From WTHC01 sp965218725 (GTDB lineage: Archaea > Thermoproteota > Nitrososphaeria > Nitrososphaerales > Nitrosopumilaceae), in contig CBDCLO010000001.1 of NCBI GenBank assembly GCA_965218725.1, positions 1-18,423 of the forward strand: DNA of 18,423 nucleotides. Reading direction: 5' to 3'. A program made the position numbers and the translations under genes. Numbering within the stretch: position 1 is the stretch's first letter; the number at the start of each line of letters is the position of its first letter. Of this stretch, positions 1 to 7,833 are shown piece by piece. The notes under the pieces are model-generated. The model did not search any database. It was not told where the DNA came from and saw nothing but the letters and a program-made list of their open reading frames with translations.

Positions 1-471
1 AACCGCTATAATTATTAACCCAATTGACACCTCATAACTTATCATTTGAGCCGCCGCTCTTATAGCCCCTAAAAAAGCATACTTAGAATTACTTGATCAA
101 CCAGACATCAACACAGCATAAACACTTATAGAAGAAATAACAAATAAATAAAGTACTCCTATTCCTAAATCACTCAAAACTACCCCCGGGCCGTAAGGAA
201 TAACTCCTCAAGCAATAAAAACCAACGTTAAAGATAAAATTGGAGCCACAATGTATATAAACATATTAGCATGATTTGGAATAATAATTTCTTTAATAAA
301 TAATTTTAATCCGTCAGCCAAAGGCTGGAATAAACCATAAACTCCTACCACATTAGGCCCTTTTCTGGCCTGCATATAACCTAAAACCTTCCGCTCCGCT
401 AATGTTAAATATGCTATCGAAATTAATAATGACACTAATATTACTGCTATCTTTAGTACTAGTATTTGCAT
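1..471 (-). CDS. nad1: NADH dehydrogenase subunit 1, N-terminal half (cut by window edge)
   Basis: This is the first 157 codons of the membrane subunit ND1 of respiratory complex I, which lies at the join with the peripheral arm and helps form the quinone site. The start is ATG at 469-471 (MQILVLKIAVIL), 4 nt after trnC. Visible family motifs are LAERKVLGYMQARKGPN and the GLFQPLADGLKL segment near residues 20-55, then SNSKYAFLGAIRAAAQ and ISYEVSIGLIII near the edge. TGA codons such as 208-210 sit at conserved Trp positions, so code 4 is required. The frame runs off position 1. The remainder is at 17945-18423, but the two pieces do not join in frame directly, and about 10 nt seem to be missing. 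An ATG ten codons further upstream lies inside trnC and is not chosen. Confidence 0.95.
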
Positions 472-475
472 TCTA

Positions 476-544
476 TGCGCCAATAGGGCTCGAACCAACA
501 CTCCCAGTTTTGCAAACTATTATACTACCATTATATGATAGCGC
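476..544 (-). tRNA. trnC(gca): tRNA-Cys (GCA)
   Basis: The minus strand folds as a cloverleaf: the acceptor begins GCGCTAT, the D stem is TATA/TATA, the anticodon loop is TTGCAAA (anticodon GCA) and the T loop is TTCGAGC. Several stems are weak. The acceptor has a T-T pair at its base, the anticodon stem has an A-G mismatch and the T stem has a T-T mismatch. It sits between trnD and nad1, a usual demosponge position. Its 5' end touches a run of ten C (plus strand) at 544-553. Confidence 0.82.
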
Positions 545-552
545 CCCCCCCC

Positions 553-624
553 CGAGATTAACAGGGTTTGAACCTATTTCTATAAAATGACAATCTATTA
601 TTTTTCCTTATAAACTTTAACCTC
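553..624 (-). tRNA. trnD(guc): tRNA-Asp (GUC)
   Basis: The acceptor GAGGTTA pairs with TAATCTC with one wobble. The anticodon loop TTGTCAT gives GUC, and the T arm is ATAGG/TTCAAAC/CCTGT. The discriminator base is G, as is usual for Asp tRNAs. It is 8 nt from trnC; that spacer is only C (plus strand). Confidence 0.88.
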
Positions 625-628
625 ATTA

Positions 629-701
629 TAAGCTGAAATGGAGTTGAACCACTGACTCTGTTGTTATGAGCAACATGCTTTACCTAGTAAGCTATCAGCT
701 A
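629..701 (-). tRNA. trnM(cau): tRNA with CAU anticodon (elongator Met, possibly Ile-CAU)
   Basis: The cloverleaf has D stem GCTT/AAGC, anticodon arm TGTTG-CTCATAA-CAACA and T arm AGTGG/TTCAACT/CCATT, with discriminator A. Pair 11-24 is C-G, unlike the A-U of bacterial-type initiators, so an elongator role is more likely. The first acceptor pair is T-T. A CAU tRNA could also be an Ile tRNA whose C34 is modified to read AUA; sequence alone does not decide. Confidence 0.8.
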
Positions 702-710
702 ATTACAATT

Positions 711-795
711 TGAAAAGGGCAGGACTCGAACCTACGAATCATAAAATGATTTCTACTTTCAAAATAGACGTTTTAACCAACTCAACCACCTTTTC
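711..795 (-). tRNA. trnS(uga): tRNA-Ser (UGA)
   Basis: The acceptor GAAAAGG pairs perfectly with CCTTTTC. The anticodon loop TTTGAAA gives UGA, which reads UCN Ser codons. A long variable arm makes the gene 85 nt, as expected for Ser. The T arm is GTAGG/TTCGAGT/CCTGC. It lies 14 nt after the cox1 stop codon. Confidence 0.9.
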
Positions 796-809
796 CTTAA
801 AATTTATAA

Positions 810-3297
810 TTAATTTATTACTTTATATACAAAAGGAAGTTCATTGTAAGTATGATGAGCGGGGGGAGAAGTTTGTACTCATTCAAGCGATGTATAATGA
901 CCGCTATCATTAGTTCATCCCACAAATTTGATTTCTCGAACATAAGCATCGTAAACAAGATATAAAAAAACCATAATACTTACAATTGATATTAAAGAAC
1001 CAACAGAGCTAATTTGATTTCAACCTGCAAAACTATCGTGATAATCAGAATATCGTCTTGGAAGTCCAGCTAAACCTAAAAAATGTTGAGGAAAGAAAGT
1101 TATATTTACTCCAATAAACATTAATCAAAAATGGATTTTTCCTAAAACTTCATTATAGCAATAACCTGTTATTTTCCCAAATCAATAGTAAAATCCCCCA
1201 AACATTGCAAAAACAGCCCCCATTGATAGAACATAATGAAAATGAGCTACCACATAATATGTATCATGGAGTAACACATCTAAAGAACTACATGCTAATA
1301 CAATTCCGGTTAATCCTCCTATAGTGAATAAAAACACAAATCCTAAAGCCCATAACATAGGAGTGTCTGTTCTCAATGACCCCCCGATTACTGTAGCAAT
1401 TCAACTAAAAATTTTTATTCCAGTAGGTACGGCTATTATCATTGTTGCCGCACTAAAATAAGCTCTAGAATCAACGTCCATCCCTACTGTAAACATGTGA
1501 TGAGCTCATACAATAAATCCTAATATTCCAATGGATACCATAGCATAAACCATCCCTAGATAACCAAATATTTGTTTTTTAGCAGCAAATGTTGGAATAA
1601 TCTGAGAAACAATACCAAATCCGGGTAAAATTAAAATATAAACTTCCGGATGTCCAAAGCTTTAATGGACTATATCTTCAAATTAGATTACTTAACTATT
1701 CAGGATAATACTGATTTACATTTTTTACCGCCCTTAGTAATTTAATTATCCCTTTCTTTGTTTTTTGATCTCCCTTTAAAATTCTTAATGCCTTTAATCA
1801 GTGGGCATAAGCCACTCTCTTTGTACTTTGTAAAGGAAAATGTGATAAATAACTAATTAAATTATCAAAAGCTACTGTATCTTTATTAACAGAGACTTCC
1901 ATATTTAATCTAGCATTACCCGTGATACCCCCGTTTGTTAGACAAATAACGTCCGCTATAATACAATATATACCTATTTCGTCTTTATTGTATAATAAAA
2001 ACCGATGTTGATAAGCTTCCCCTCTCCTTCTGATACTAAAATTTCCCTCTCCATCTATTAATCCTCCAAGTCAAGCCGTATTCTTTATTACTTCCTTATA
2101 ATCCCCTTTAAAGGCACTTACTTTTATATTTGTACCGTGACATTTATTAAATAAATTCACCCAAGTTTTAAATTGATTTTGTCGCTTATTAAGCATTAAT
2201 CTCCCGTTAAATAATTCTATTACTTTTAGTAGACTAGCTTTATTTGCCACAATATACATATAAGTATGATTTCTCTCATTGTAATATACTTTGCCCACAC
2301 CAAATATAGTTTTTACCTTATAAAGAACAGACACGTCTCGTTTATTTAATTCTATTTTAAAACGAGGATAACCATTACTCGAGGTAAAACTTGCTTCTCC
2401 CTCACTTAACCCAATTGTTCATCAGTAATCTAATTTGCCTTGCGTATAGTCTCTGAGGATCCCCCAACAAGGTTTCCTGCTGATAACTTTCACTAATAAA
2501 TTTTTACTACTGCCGATTAATGCAATGAGTACTATTAGCTTACAAAGCTTCCCAGCATATAGCAAGGTTTTTTCTGGCCCTTTGAACCAGAATAAATGCT
2601 GAAATAATATAGGATCCCCTCCACCCGCTGGATCAAAAAAAGTTGTATTAAAATTTCTATCTGTTAAAAGCATAGTTATTGCCCCTGCCAATACAGGTAA
2701 AGATAATATTAAAAGATAAGTTGTTACTAAAATTGATCAAACAAATAAGGGCAATCTATCCATCGTAATACCAGGTGCCCGCATATTAAAAATAGTAGTA
2801 ATAAAATTCATAGACCCTAAAATTGATGAAATCCCGGCCAAATGAAGACTAAATATTGCTGCATCAACCGAACCCCCTGAATGAGCTTGAATGCTTGACA
2901 GAGGCGGATAAAGAGTTCATCCAGCTCCAACCCCCTGTTCAACAAAAGCTGAACCTAACAGTAATATTAATGATGGAGGTAAAACTCAAAAACTAATATT
3001 ATTTAATCTTGGAAAAGCCATATCCGGAGCCCCGATATAGAGAGGAACCAATCAATTACCAAACCCCCCAATCATGACAGGCATAACTAAAAAAAAAATC
3101 ATTATAAGACCATGAGCAGTAATTATAACATTATAAAGATGATCATCACCCAACATTGATCCGGGAGCCGATAATTCTAATCTTATAAGAAAACTAAACC
3201 CAGTTCCAATCATACCCGAAAAAGCACCAAATAATAAATATAAAGTTCCAATATCTTTGTGGTTAGTTGAATACAATCAACGAGTTAAATAAAACAC
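810..3297 (-). CDS. cox1: Cytochrome c oxidase subunit 1, split by one group I intron
   Basis: COX1 is the catalytic core of complex IV and holds heme a and the heme a3-CuB centre. The coding sequence joins exon 1 (2585-3297) and exon 2 (810-1659), 1563 nt and 520 residues, a normal length. The start is a GTG at 3295-3297 followed by FYLTRWLYSTNHKDIG, overlapping the end of nad4L by 13 nt. Exon 1 carries the heme ligand in TAHGLIM (about residue 62). Exon 2 restores FFGHPEVYIL with the CuB His and Tyr, then WAHHMF, PTGIKIFSW and VAHFHYVLS. The protein ends LPFVYKVIN with TAA at 810-812. The splice falls inside a Phe codon (TT|C), phase 2, after nucleotide 713. Many conserved Trp are TGA. No sign of a second intron was seen in exon 2. 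Confidence 0.96.
1660..2584 (-). mobile_element. Group I intron in cox1 (925 nt)
   Basis: The intron lies between ...TTCTGGTT and CTTTGGACATCC of cox1. Its 5' side can form P1: exon TTCTGGTT pairs with intron GGCCAGAA across a CAAAG loop, with a U-G pair at the splice site. The last intron base is G. Core elements are visible: a P-like ATCAGCAGGAAACC near 2478-2491, an R-like CTCAGAGACTATACG near 2443-2457 and an S-like AAGATATAGTCC at 1667-1678. GACTATA of R and TATAGTC of S can form P7. The homing endonuclease domain lies between R and S, that is in the P8 region. Sponge cox1 introns are known and thought to spread by horizontal transfer. The insertion point matches, from memory, one reported in Tetillidae. 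Confidence 0.92.
1696..2583 (-). CDS. LAGLIDADG homing endonuclease, read in frame from cox1 exon 1
   Basis: This reading frame continues without a stop (TGA as Trp) from cox1 exon 1 through the 5' intron core for 295 codons, to TAG at 1696-1698. The first 50 or so residues (KGPEKTLLYAGKLCKL onwards) are encoded by the catalytic core and are probably a linker or are removed. The endonuclease proper has two LAGLIDADG motifs: WTIGLSEGEASF near 2380-2421 and WLGGLIDGEGNFSIRR near 2023-2073. Each keeps an acidic residue (E) at the catalytic position. The two half-domains are about 115 residues apart, as in single-chain double-motif enzymes. Its likely job is to cut intronless cox1 and spread the intron, and possibly to help splicing as a maturase. 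No ATG occurs before the first motif, so translation probably starts at the cox1 GTG and the protein is cleaved afterwards. No frameshift is seen. Confidence 0.88.
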
Positions 3298-3596
3298 TTT
3301 TTTATACCTCTTAAAAGATTTAATGATCGAACCACTATTGTCCCCCTTACTCTATAATAAGCTACTAAAACAGCCAAACCAATAGCAGATTCTGCAGCAG
3401 CTACTGTTATGATCATTATAGCAAATATTTGTCCTATTAAATCATCTATTATAACTGAATTAATTAAAAATAAAAAAGAAATAGCCAACAACATCAATTC
3501 TATTGACATTAACATTATTATTATATTACTTCTATTAAAAACTACTCCTAAACCCCCTAATACAAATAACATTGTTCCAATCGCTACATAAAACAC
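3285..3596 (-). CDS. nad4L: NADH dehydrogenase subunit 4L
   Basis: ND4L is a small membrane subunit of the proton-pumping arm of complex I. The frame starts with GTG at 3594-3596 (FYVAIGTMLFVLGGLG) right after trnR(ucg) and has three hydrophobic segments. The family signature SIELMLLAISFLF and the stretch ITVAAAESAIGLAVLVAYYR are visible. At 103 residues it is slightly longer than usual because the tail LNLLRGIKKCFI runs into cox1, overlapping it by 13 nt before TAA at 3285-3287. Confidence 0.94.
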   Translation of the reverse strand: MFYVAIGTMLFVLGGLGVVFNRSNIIIMLMSIELMLLAISFLFLINSVIIDDLIGQIFAIMIITVAAAESAIGLAVLVAYYRVRGTIVVRSLNLLRGIKKCFI

Positions 3597-3667
3597 AATG
3601 CCTGAAAAGATTTGAACTTCTATTATTTATTTCGAAGATAAGTATTTTTCCTTTAAATTACAGACAT
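3597..3667 (-). tRNA. trnR(ucg): tRNA-Arg (UCG)
   Basis: The acceptor ATGTCTG pairs with CAGGCAT. The anticodon arm TTAT-CTTCGAA-ATAA gives UCG, which reads CGN codons. The T arm is AGAAG/TTCAAAT/CTTTT. It fills the space between nad3 and nad4L, with 3 nt before it and none after. The discriminator would be T, which is unusual. Confidence 0.86.
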
Positions 3668-3670
3668 ACC

Positions 3671-4012
3671 TTACTCCCATTCTAATCCACCTTTTACTCA
3701 CTCGTAAATTAAACCTATTGTTAATATTACTAAAAATAAATACATCATCCAAATCCCTAACAATCCAATTTGATTATAGATAACACATCAAGGAAAAAGA
3801 AAAGAGATCTCCAAATCAAATACCAAAAATAAAATACCTACTAAAAAAAATTTTACTGAAAACGGAGTTCTTGATGATCCAAATGGATCAAATCCACACT
3901 CATACACAGAAACTTTTTCACTGTTTGGGTCTTTTATTCCTACAAAATAAGATACCCCAGATATAACAGTCGAAAGAATTACACTAAATAATATTAAAAA
4001 AAAGATTTCCAT
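3671..4012 (-). CDS. nad3: NADH dehydrogenase subunit 3
   Basis: ND3 is a membrane subunit of complex I whose matrix loop takes part in the active/deactive transition. The frame has 113 residues from ATG at 4010-4012 (MEIFFLILFSVIL) to TAA at 3671-3673. The conserved loop VSVYECGFDPFGSSRTPFS holds the reactive Cys, and FFLVGILFLVFDLEISFLFPW follows. An ATG six codons upstream lies inside nad6; the inner ATG leaves a 5-nt gap and is preferred. The end reads YEWVKGGLEWE, typical for the family. Confidence 0.95.
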
Positions 4013-4017
4013 TTTAA

Positions 4018-4563
4018 TTATTTTTTCCATAATTGACGACTATTTTGAATAAAAATATCTTGTCTTTTAACCTTTACTCTTCTATCATGGGTTAAAACAA
4101 TTGCCCCAATCAACGCCACCAATAAAATAAAACTAGCTAAAATAAATAAATAACAATAATTAGTGTACAAAACACGACCCAATATTTCAATATTTAACGC
4201 CTCCATAAAATTTCAATTAGAATTTATATGAAACTCCATCGTTGATATTCGAGTTTGAAGAATTAATATTTCTGACAAAAAAACTATTCCTATTATAAAC
4301 CCAGCGGGCAAATAATTAGACCGATCTGTTGTCTCTAAACCAGTTAAATTTAACATCATTATTACAAATAAAAATAAAATTGCAATAGCACCTACATAAA
4401 CAATTAATAAAATTAATGCTATAAAATCTACTTCCAATAAAATAAAAATGGCTGATGCACCAATAAATGCCACAACCAATCAAAGCACAGAATGCACAGG
4501 ATTAAGAGCGGATATAACCATTACTCCCGATATAATAATACTTAATGCAAATAACCCTTCCAC
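4018..4563 (-). CDS. nad6: NADH dehydrogenase subunit 6
   Basis: ND6 is a membrane subunit of complex I. I take the start as GTG at 4561-4563 (VEGLFALSIIISG), 2 nt after trnE; no ATG gives the conserved N-terminus. The family motif ALNPVHSVLWLVVAFIGAS follows at about residues 20-40, then VDFIALILLIVYVGAIAILFLFVIMM, the conserved pi-bulge helix. It has 181 residues and ends ...NSRQLWKK with TAA at 4018-4020. Internal TGA codons at 4480-4482 and 4213-4215 are Trp. The GTG choice is the least certain part. Confidence 0.92.
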
Positions 4564-4565
4564 TT

Positions 4566-4637
4566 TACTCCTAAGGAGATTTGAACTCCTGTCTTTAAAT
4601 TGAAAACTTAATGTCTTTACCCCTAAACTATAAAAGC
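4566..4637 (-). tRNA. trnE(uuc): tRNA-Glu (UUC)
   Basis: The acceptor GCTTTTA pairs with TAGGAGT using several G-T wobbles. The anticodon arm TTAAG-TTTTCAA-TTTAA gives UUC. The T arm is AGGAG/TTCAAAT/CTCCT and the discriminator is A. Confidence 0.88.
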
Positions 4638-4640
4638 TAT

Positions 4641-4712
4641 AGTGAAAAAAGAGATTTGAACTCTCTACCTTTGGTCCCACAAACCTACGCTCTACCACTG
4701 AGCTATTCTCAC
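4641..4712 (-). tRNA. trnH(gug): tRNA-His (GUG)
   Basis: The acceptor GTGAGAA pairs with TTTTCAC. The D arm is GCTC/GAGC, and the anticodon loop TTGTGGG gives GUG. The anticodon stem TAGGT/ACCAA has one A-A mismatch. Its first 10 nt overlap the end of nad4. Confidence 0.87.
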
Positions 4713-6127
4713 CATATTACAGAACTCTTTATTACATCTATCATCAAAAAGGGGAAAATACCCATCAAGTAAATTAAAACAACTAAAATTAATAGAATGT
4801 AAAATTCACGTCTATTTAAATCTCTTGGATAAAAAATAAATTTGGAAGGGAGACCAAAACAAACTCTATTATACAAATATATAGAATAACCGGCGGATAA
4901 AACTGTTCCAAAAGAAGCTAATACTCCCAGGACATAACTATACTCAAAGGCCACCAATAATGAAAAAAATTCTCCTACAAAGTTACAACTTAAAGGAATG
5001 GACGCATTAGCTAATACTAAAGTTAACATTAATGTGCCAAATAATGGCATAGTAATAACCATCCCCCTATAATATCTAACTAAACGAGTTTGATGTCGTT
5101 CATACAAAAAAGTTACGGCAATAAATAAAGCAGAACTTACTAAACCATGTGCCAACATTAAAAAAACAGCCGCTACTAAACCTTGAACTGTATGACTAAA
5201 TAAACTTAAAGTTACCAAACCCATATGAGCCACAGAAGAATAAGCTACTATACGTTTTAAATCCACCTGTCGACAAGTAGTTAAACTCCCATAAATAATA
5301 GCCAATAAACTTAAAATTTGAATTAAAGGGGCAAAATACTCTGAAGCTTCTGGAAGTAATGGTCATGAAAATCTTATAAACCCATACCCTCCTAATTTTA
5401 ATAAAATCCCCGCCAAAATTACAGATCCCGCAACAGGGGCCTCAACATGTGCCTGTGGCAATCATATATGAAATGGAATTTTAGGTATTTTAATAGCCAA
5501 ACTTAAAAAAAAACCTATAAAAATAAAATATTGGAATTCTCTTGAATATTGTTGACAACATAGAACTTGATAATCCGTAGTTCCCACTTGATCATATAAA
5601 ACAAATATAGCCAGTAACATAAAAACAGAGCCAATAAAGGTATAAAAAAAGAAATAATAAGCCGCTTGCACTTTTTCTTCCCTTGAACCCCATATTCCTA
5701 TAATTAAAACCATTGGGATCAATACCCCCTCAAATAATATATAAAACCCCACTAAATCTAATACAGTAAATACACCCATCAATATTATTTCTATTATTAA
5801 TAAACATAAAATAAATTCTTTTATTAAAAAATTAATTGAATTTCAACTTATTAAAACACAAATAGGGGTTAATAAAGCAGTTAAAATTAAAAAAAAAAGA
5901 GAAATCCCATCCACTGCAAAAAGAACTGAGCCTGGAACTCACTCAAATTTTTTAATGGCTTGAAATTGTCCCTCCCCGTCAAAAGAAGCTCATAAAAGAA
6001 TTGTTGCAGTTAACGTTAATAAAGACCATTCTAAAGCAATTGTTTTTAATCTTATATTCTTCTCCCTTATTATGACCAATATATTTATTATACCCATCAC
6101 AGGAAATAAAACTACTAATTCTAACAT
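4703..6127 (-). CDS. nad4: NADH dehydrogenase subunit 4
   Basis: ND4 is one of the large antiporter-like proton-pumping subunits of complex I. The frame has 474 residues from ATG at 6125-6127 (MLELVVLFPVMG), 4 nt after trnP. Conserved features include DLVGFYILFEGVLIPM, the Lys-bearing LAIKIPKIPFHIW, WLPQAHVEAP, and VDLKRIVAYSSVAHMG with FLMLAHGLVSSALF. TGA codons in the frame fall at conserved Trp positions. With code 4 it reads past TGA at 4709-4711 to TAG at 4703-4705, so the last 10 nt lie inside trnH. Under the standard code it would end two codons earlier. Confidence 0.94.
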
Positions 6128-6131
6128 TTTT

Positions 6132-6204
6132 TCAAGGAAATGAGATTTGAACCCATAACCTCCTACTCCCAAAGCAGACAATCCACCAATTGATCTATTC
6201 CCTG
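6132..6204 (-). tRNA. trnP(ugg): tRNA-Pro (UGG)
   Basis: The acceptor CAGGGAA pairs with TTCCTTG. The anticodon arm TCTGC-TTTGGGA-GTAGG gives UGG. The T arm is ATGGG/TTCAAAT/CTCAT and the discriminator is A. It lies 4 nt upstream of nad4. Confidence 0.88.
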
Positions 6205-6207
6205 TTT

Positions 6208-6292
6208 AGATGAGAATGGGACTCGAACCCATGCAAAGCCAAAACTTTAGTAATTTAGCAAATTACCACCTTACCCCCTCAGTCATCTCATC
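6208..6292 (-). tRNA. trnS(gcu): tRNA-Ser (GCU)
   Basis: The acceptor GATGAGA pairs perfectly with TCTCATC. The anticodon arm GTAAT-TTGCTAA-ATTAC gives GCU, which reads AGY. It has a long variable arm (total 85 nt) and an intact D arm, unlike the D-armless trnS of bilaterian animals. The T arm is ATGGG/TTCGAGT/CCCAT. Confidence 0.9.
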
Positions 6293-6320
6293 TTAAGCAA
6301 AGACAAATCTTTGCATTACT

Positions 6321-6557
6321 TTAAAGTGCAAACAAGATTAAAAAAGCCATCATTAGACAAAATAACCCCATAGCCTCTGATATTGCAAACCCTAAAATTG
6401 CATACGTAAATAATTGTTGCTTTAGAGAAGGGTTTCTTGCATAACCTATGATTAAGTTACCAAAAACAGTACCTATCCCTGCTCCACTTCCTGCTGCCCC
6501 TATAGAAGCCGCTCCAGCCCCGACAAATTTAGCCGCAGTTAATATTTCAGTTGCCAT
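6321..6557 (-). CDS. atp9: ATP synthase F0 subunit 9 (c-ring subunit)
   Basis: ATP9 forms the rotating proteolipid ring of the mitochondrial ATP synthase. The 78-residue protein starts at ATG 6555-6557 (MATEILTAAKFVGAG). It has two membrane helices: the Gly/Ala-rich first helix GAGAASIGAAGSGAGIG, then the polar loop YARNPSLKQQ, then the second helix AILGFAISEAMGLFCLMM with the proton-binding Glu at residue 61. An ATG eleven codons upstream is in frame but gives a non-conserved polar extension. A mitochondrial atp9 is kept in demosponges and lost in most animals, so it is a strong taxonomic marker. It lies between trnT and trnS(gcu). Confidence 0.97.
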   Translation of the reverse strand: MATEILTAAKFVGAGAASIGAAGSGAGIGTVFGNLIIGYARNPSLKQQLFTYAILGFAISEAMGLFCLMMAFLILFAL

Positions 6558-6601
6558 TTGATTCCAATTATGATCTTGATTTTTTATCAATTTTAATTTT
6601 T

Positions 6602-6674
6602 TGTCTCTAATAGGATTTGAACCTACAACCTCTTACTTACAAGGTAAATGCTCCCCCAATTGAGCTACAAAGAC
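6602..6674 (-). tRNA. trnT(ugu): tRNA-Thr (UGU)
   Basis: The acceptor GTCTTTG pairs with TAGAGAC. The D arm is GCTC/GAGC, the anticodon arm TTTAC-CTTGTAA-GTAAG gives UGU and the T arm is GTAGG/TTCAAAT/CCTAT, with discriminator A. Apart from the acceptor stem it is almost the same as trnR(ucu) at 8927-8999: 58 of 59 bases match, and the single difference is the middle base of the anticodon. This points to recruitment of one tRNA from the other. Confidence 0.9.
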
Positions 6675-6685
6675 TTCCAATTTGT

Positions 6686-7831
6686 TTATACCAACTTTAA
6701 TAATCTATTCTCCAAAATACCCACTATTGGAACTATTATTAAAAAATAAGCAAAATAAAATAAAGACGCCATTTGACCTATTAGTATATATGGTTCTTCA
6801 ACGGGTTGACCACCTATTCAAGTTAAAAGGAAAAAATCTCCAACTAAAAATCAAAAAAATAATTTACTTAATTGTCTAAAACTTAAACCCCTAAACTTAC
6901 TTCTATGAAGATGCGGGAAAACAAATAAAATTAATATACTTGCCAATAAGGCTATTACTCCCCCTAATTTATTTGGGATAGACCGTAAAATAGCATAAGC
7001 AAAAAGTAAATACCATTCCGGTTTTATATGTTCCGGAGTAACAAGAGGATTAGCTTGTTTAAAATTTTCTGCATCCCCTAATAAATACGGAAATAAGAAA
7101 GCTAACACACATAAACCTATTGATAAAATTAATACTCCAAATAAGTCCTTTACTGTGTAATAGTGATGAAAAGGCACTTTATCTATATCAGATCTAACTC
7201 CTATCGGATTATTTGAACCATCTTCATGTAAAGCTATTAAATGTATTAATGCCAACCCAATCAATATAAAAGGTAATAAATAATGAAGACTAAAAAATCT
7301 ATTTAAAGTTGCATTTGAAACACTAAACCCCCCTCATACTCATTTAACTATATCATCCCCAATATAAGGAATAGCGGATAATAAATTAGTAATAACAGTG
7401 GCAGCTCAAAAAGACATTTGTCCTCAAGGTAAAACATAACCAAGAAAAGAAGTTATTATCATTAATAAAAAAAGTAAAACCCCAACATTTCAAACTATAA
7501 TTTTAGAATAACTACCATAATAAATTCCTCTTCCTATATGTAAATAAACACAAAAAAAAAACATAGATGCCCCATTAGCATGCAAATACCTCAAAATAAA
7601 TCCATAATTTACATCCCCTGTAATGTGTACTATAGATGTAAAAGCCAAATTCACATCTGCACAATAATGCATAGCCAAAAATATTCCTGTTATTACTTGT
7701 ATAACTAAACAAACCCCTAATAATGATCCAAAATTTCATAAATAATTTATATTAGATGGTGCCGGAAGATCAATAAATATATTATTAACCAAAGATATTA
7801 CCGGATTTTCTTTTCTTATTGTTTTTATCAC
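6686..7831 (-). CDS. cob: Cytochrome b
   Basis: Cytochrome b is the membrane core of complex III, with two b hemes and both quinone sites. The frame has 381 residues from GTG at 7829-7831 (IKTIRKENPVIS), 2 nt after trnL(uag); no ATG fits the N-terminus. Heme-ligand regions are SIVHITGDVNYG with LRYLHANGAS and the downstream pair. The FFFCVYLHIGRGIYYGSY and PEWYLLFAYAILRSIPNKLGG motifs are also visible. It ends ENRLLKLV with TAA at 6686-6688. The motif HITGD carries Gly (about residue 72, codon GGG at 7616-7618) where the family normally has Arg next to heme b. The rest looks intact. Confidence 0.95.
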
Positions 7832-7833
7832 CT

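Noticed and set aside
402..590. Open frame on the plus strand
   Set aside because: It is antisense to nad1, trnC and trnD, with no family resemblance.
710..913. Plus-strand open frame with peptide beginning MKRAGLEPTNHK
   Set aside because: It is antisense to trnS(uga) and the cox1 end; the peptide is the reverse of a tRNA T arm.
810..1659. A second cox1 intron, as found in some sponges at later sites
   Set aside because: Exon 2 reads without interruption from FGHPEV to the end, with all conserved motifs in place.
1696..2424. Reading the intron gene as a broken endonuclease because of several internal stops
   Set aside because: All the apparent stops up to 1698 are TGA, which is Trp in this genome; several fall at the Trp before each LAGLIDADG motif.
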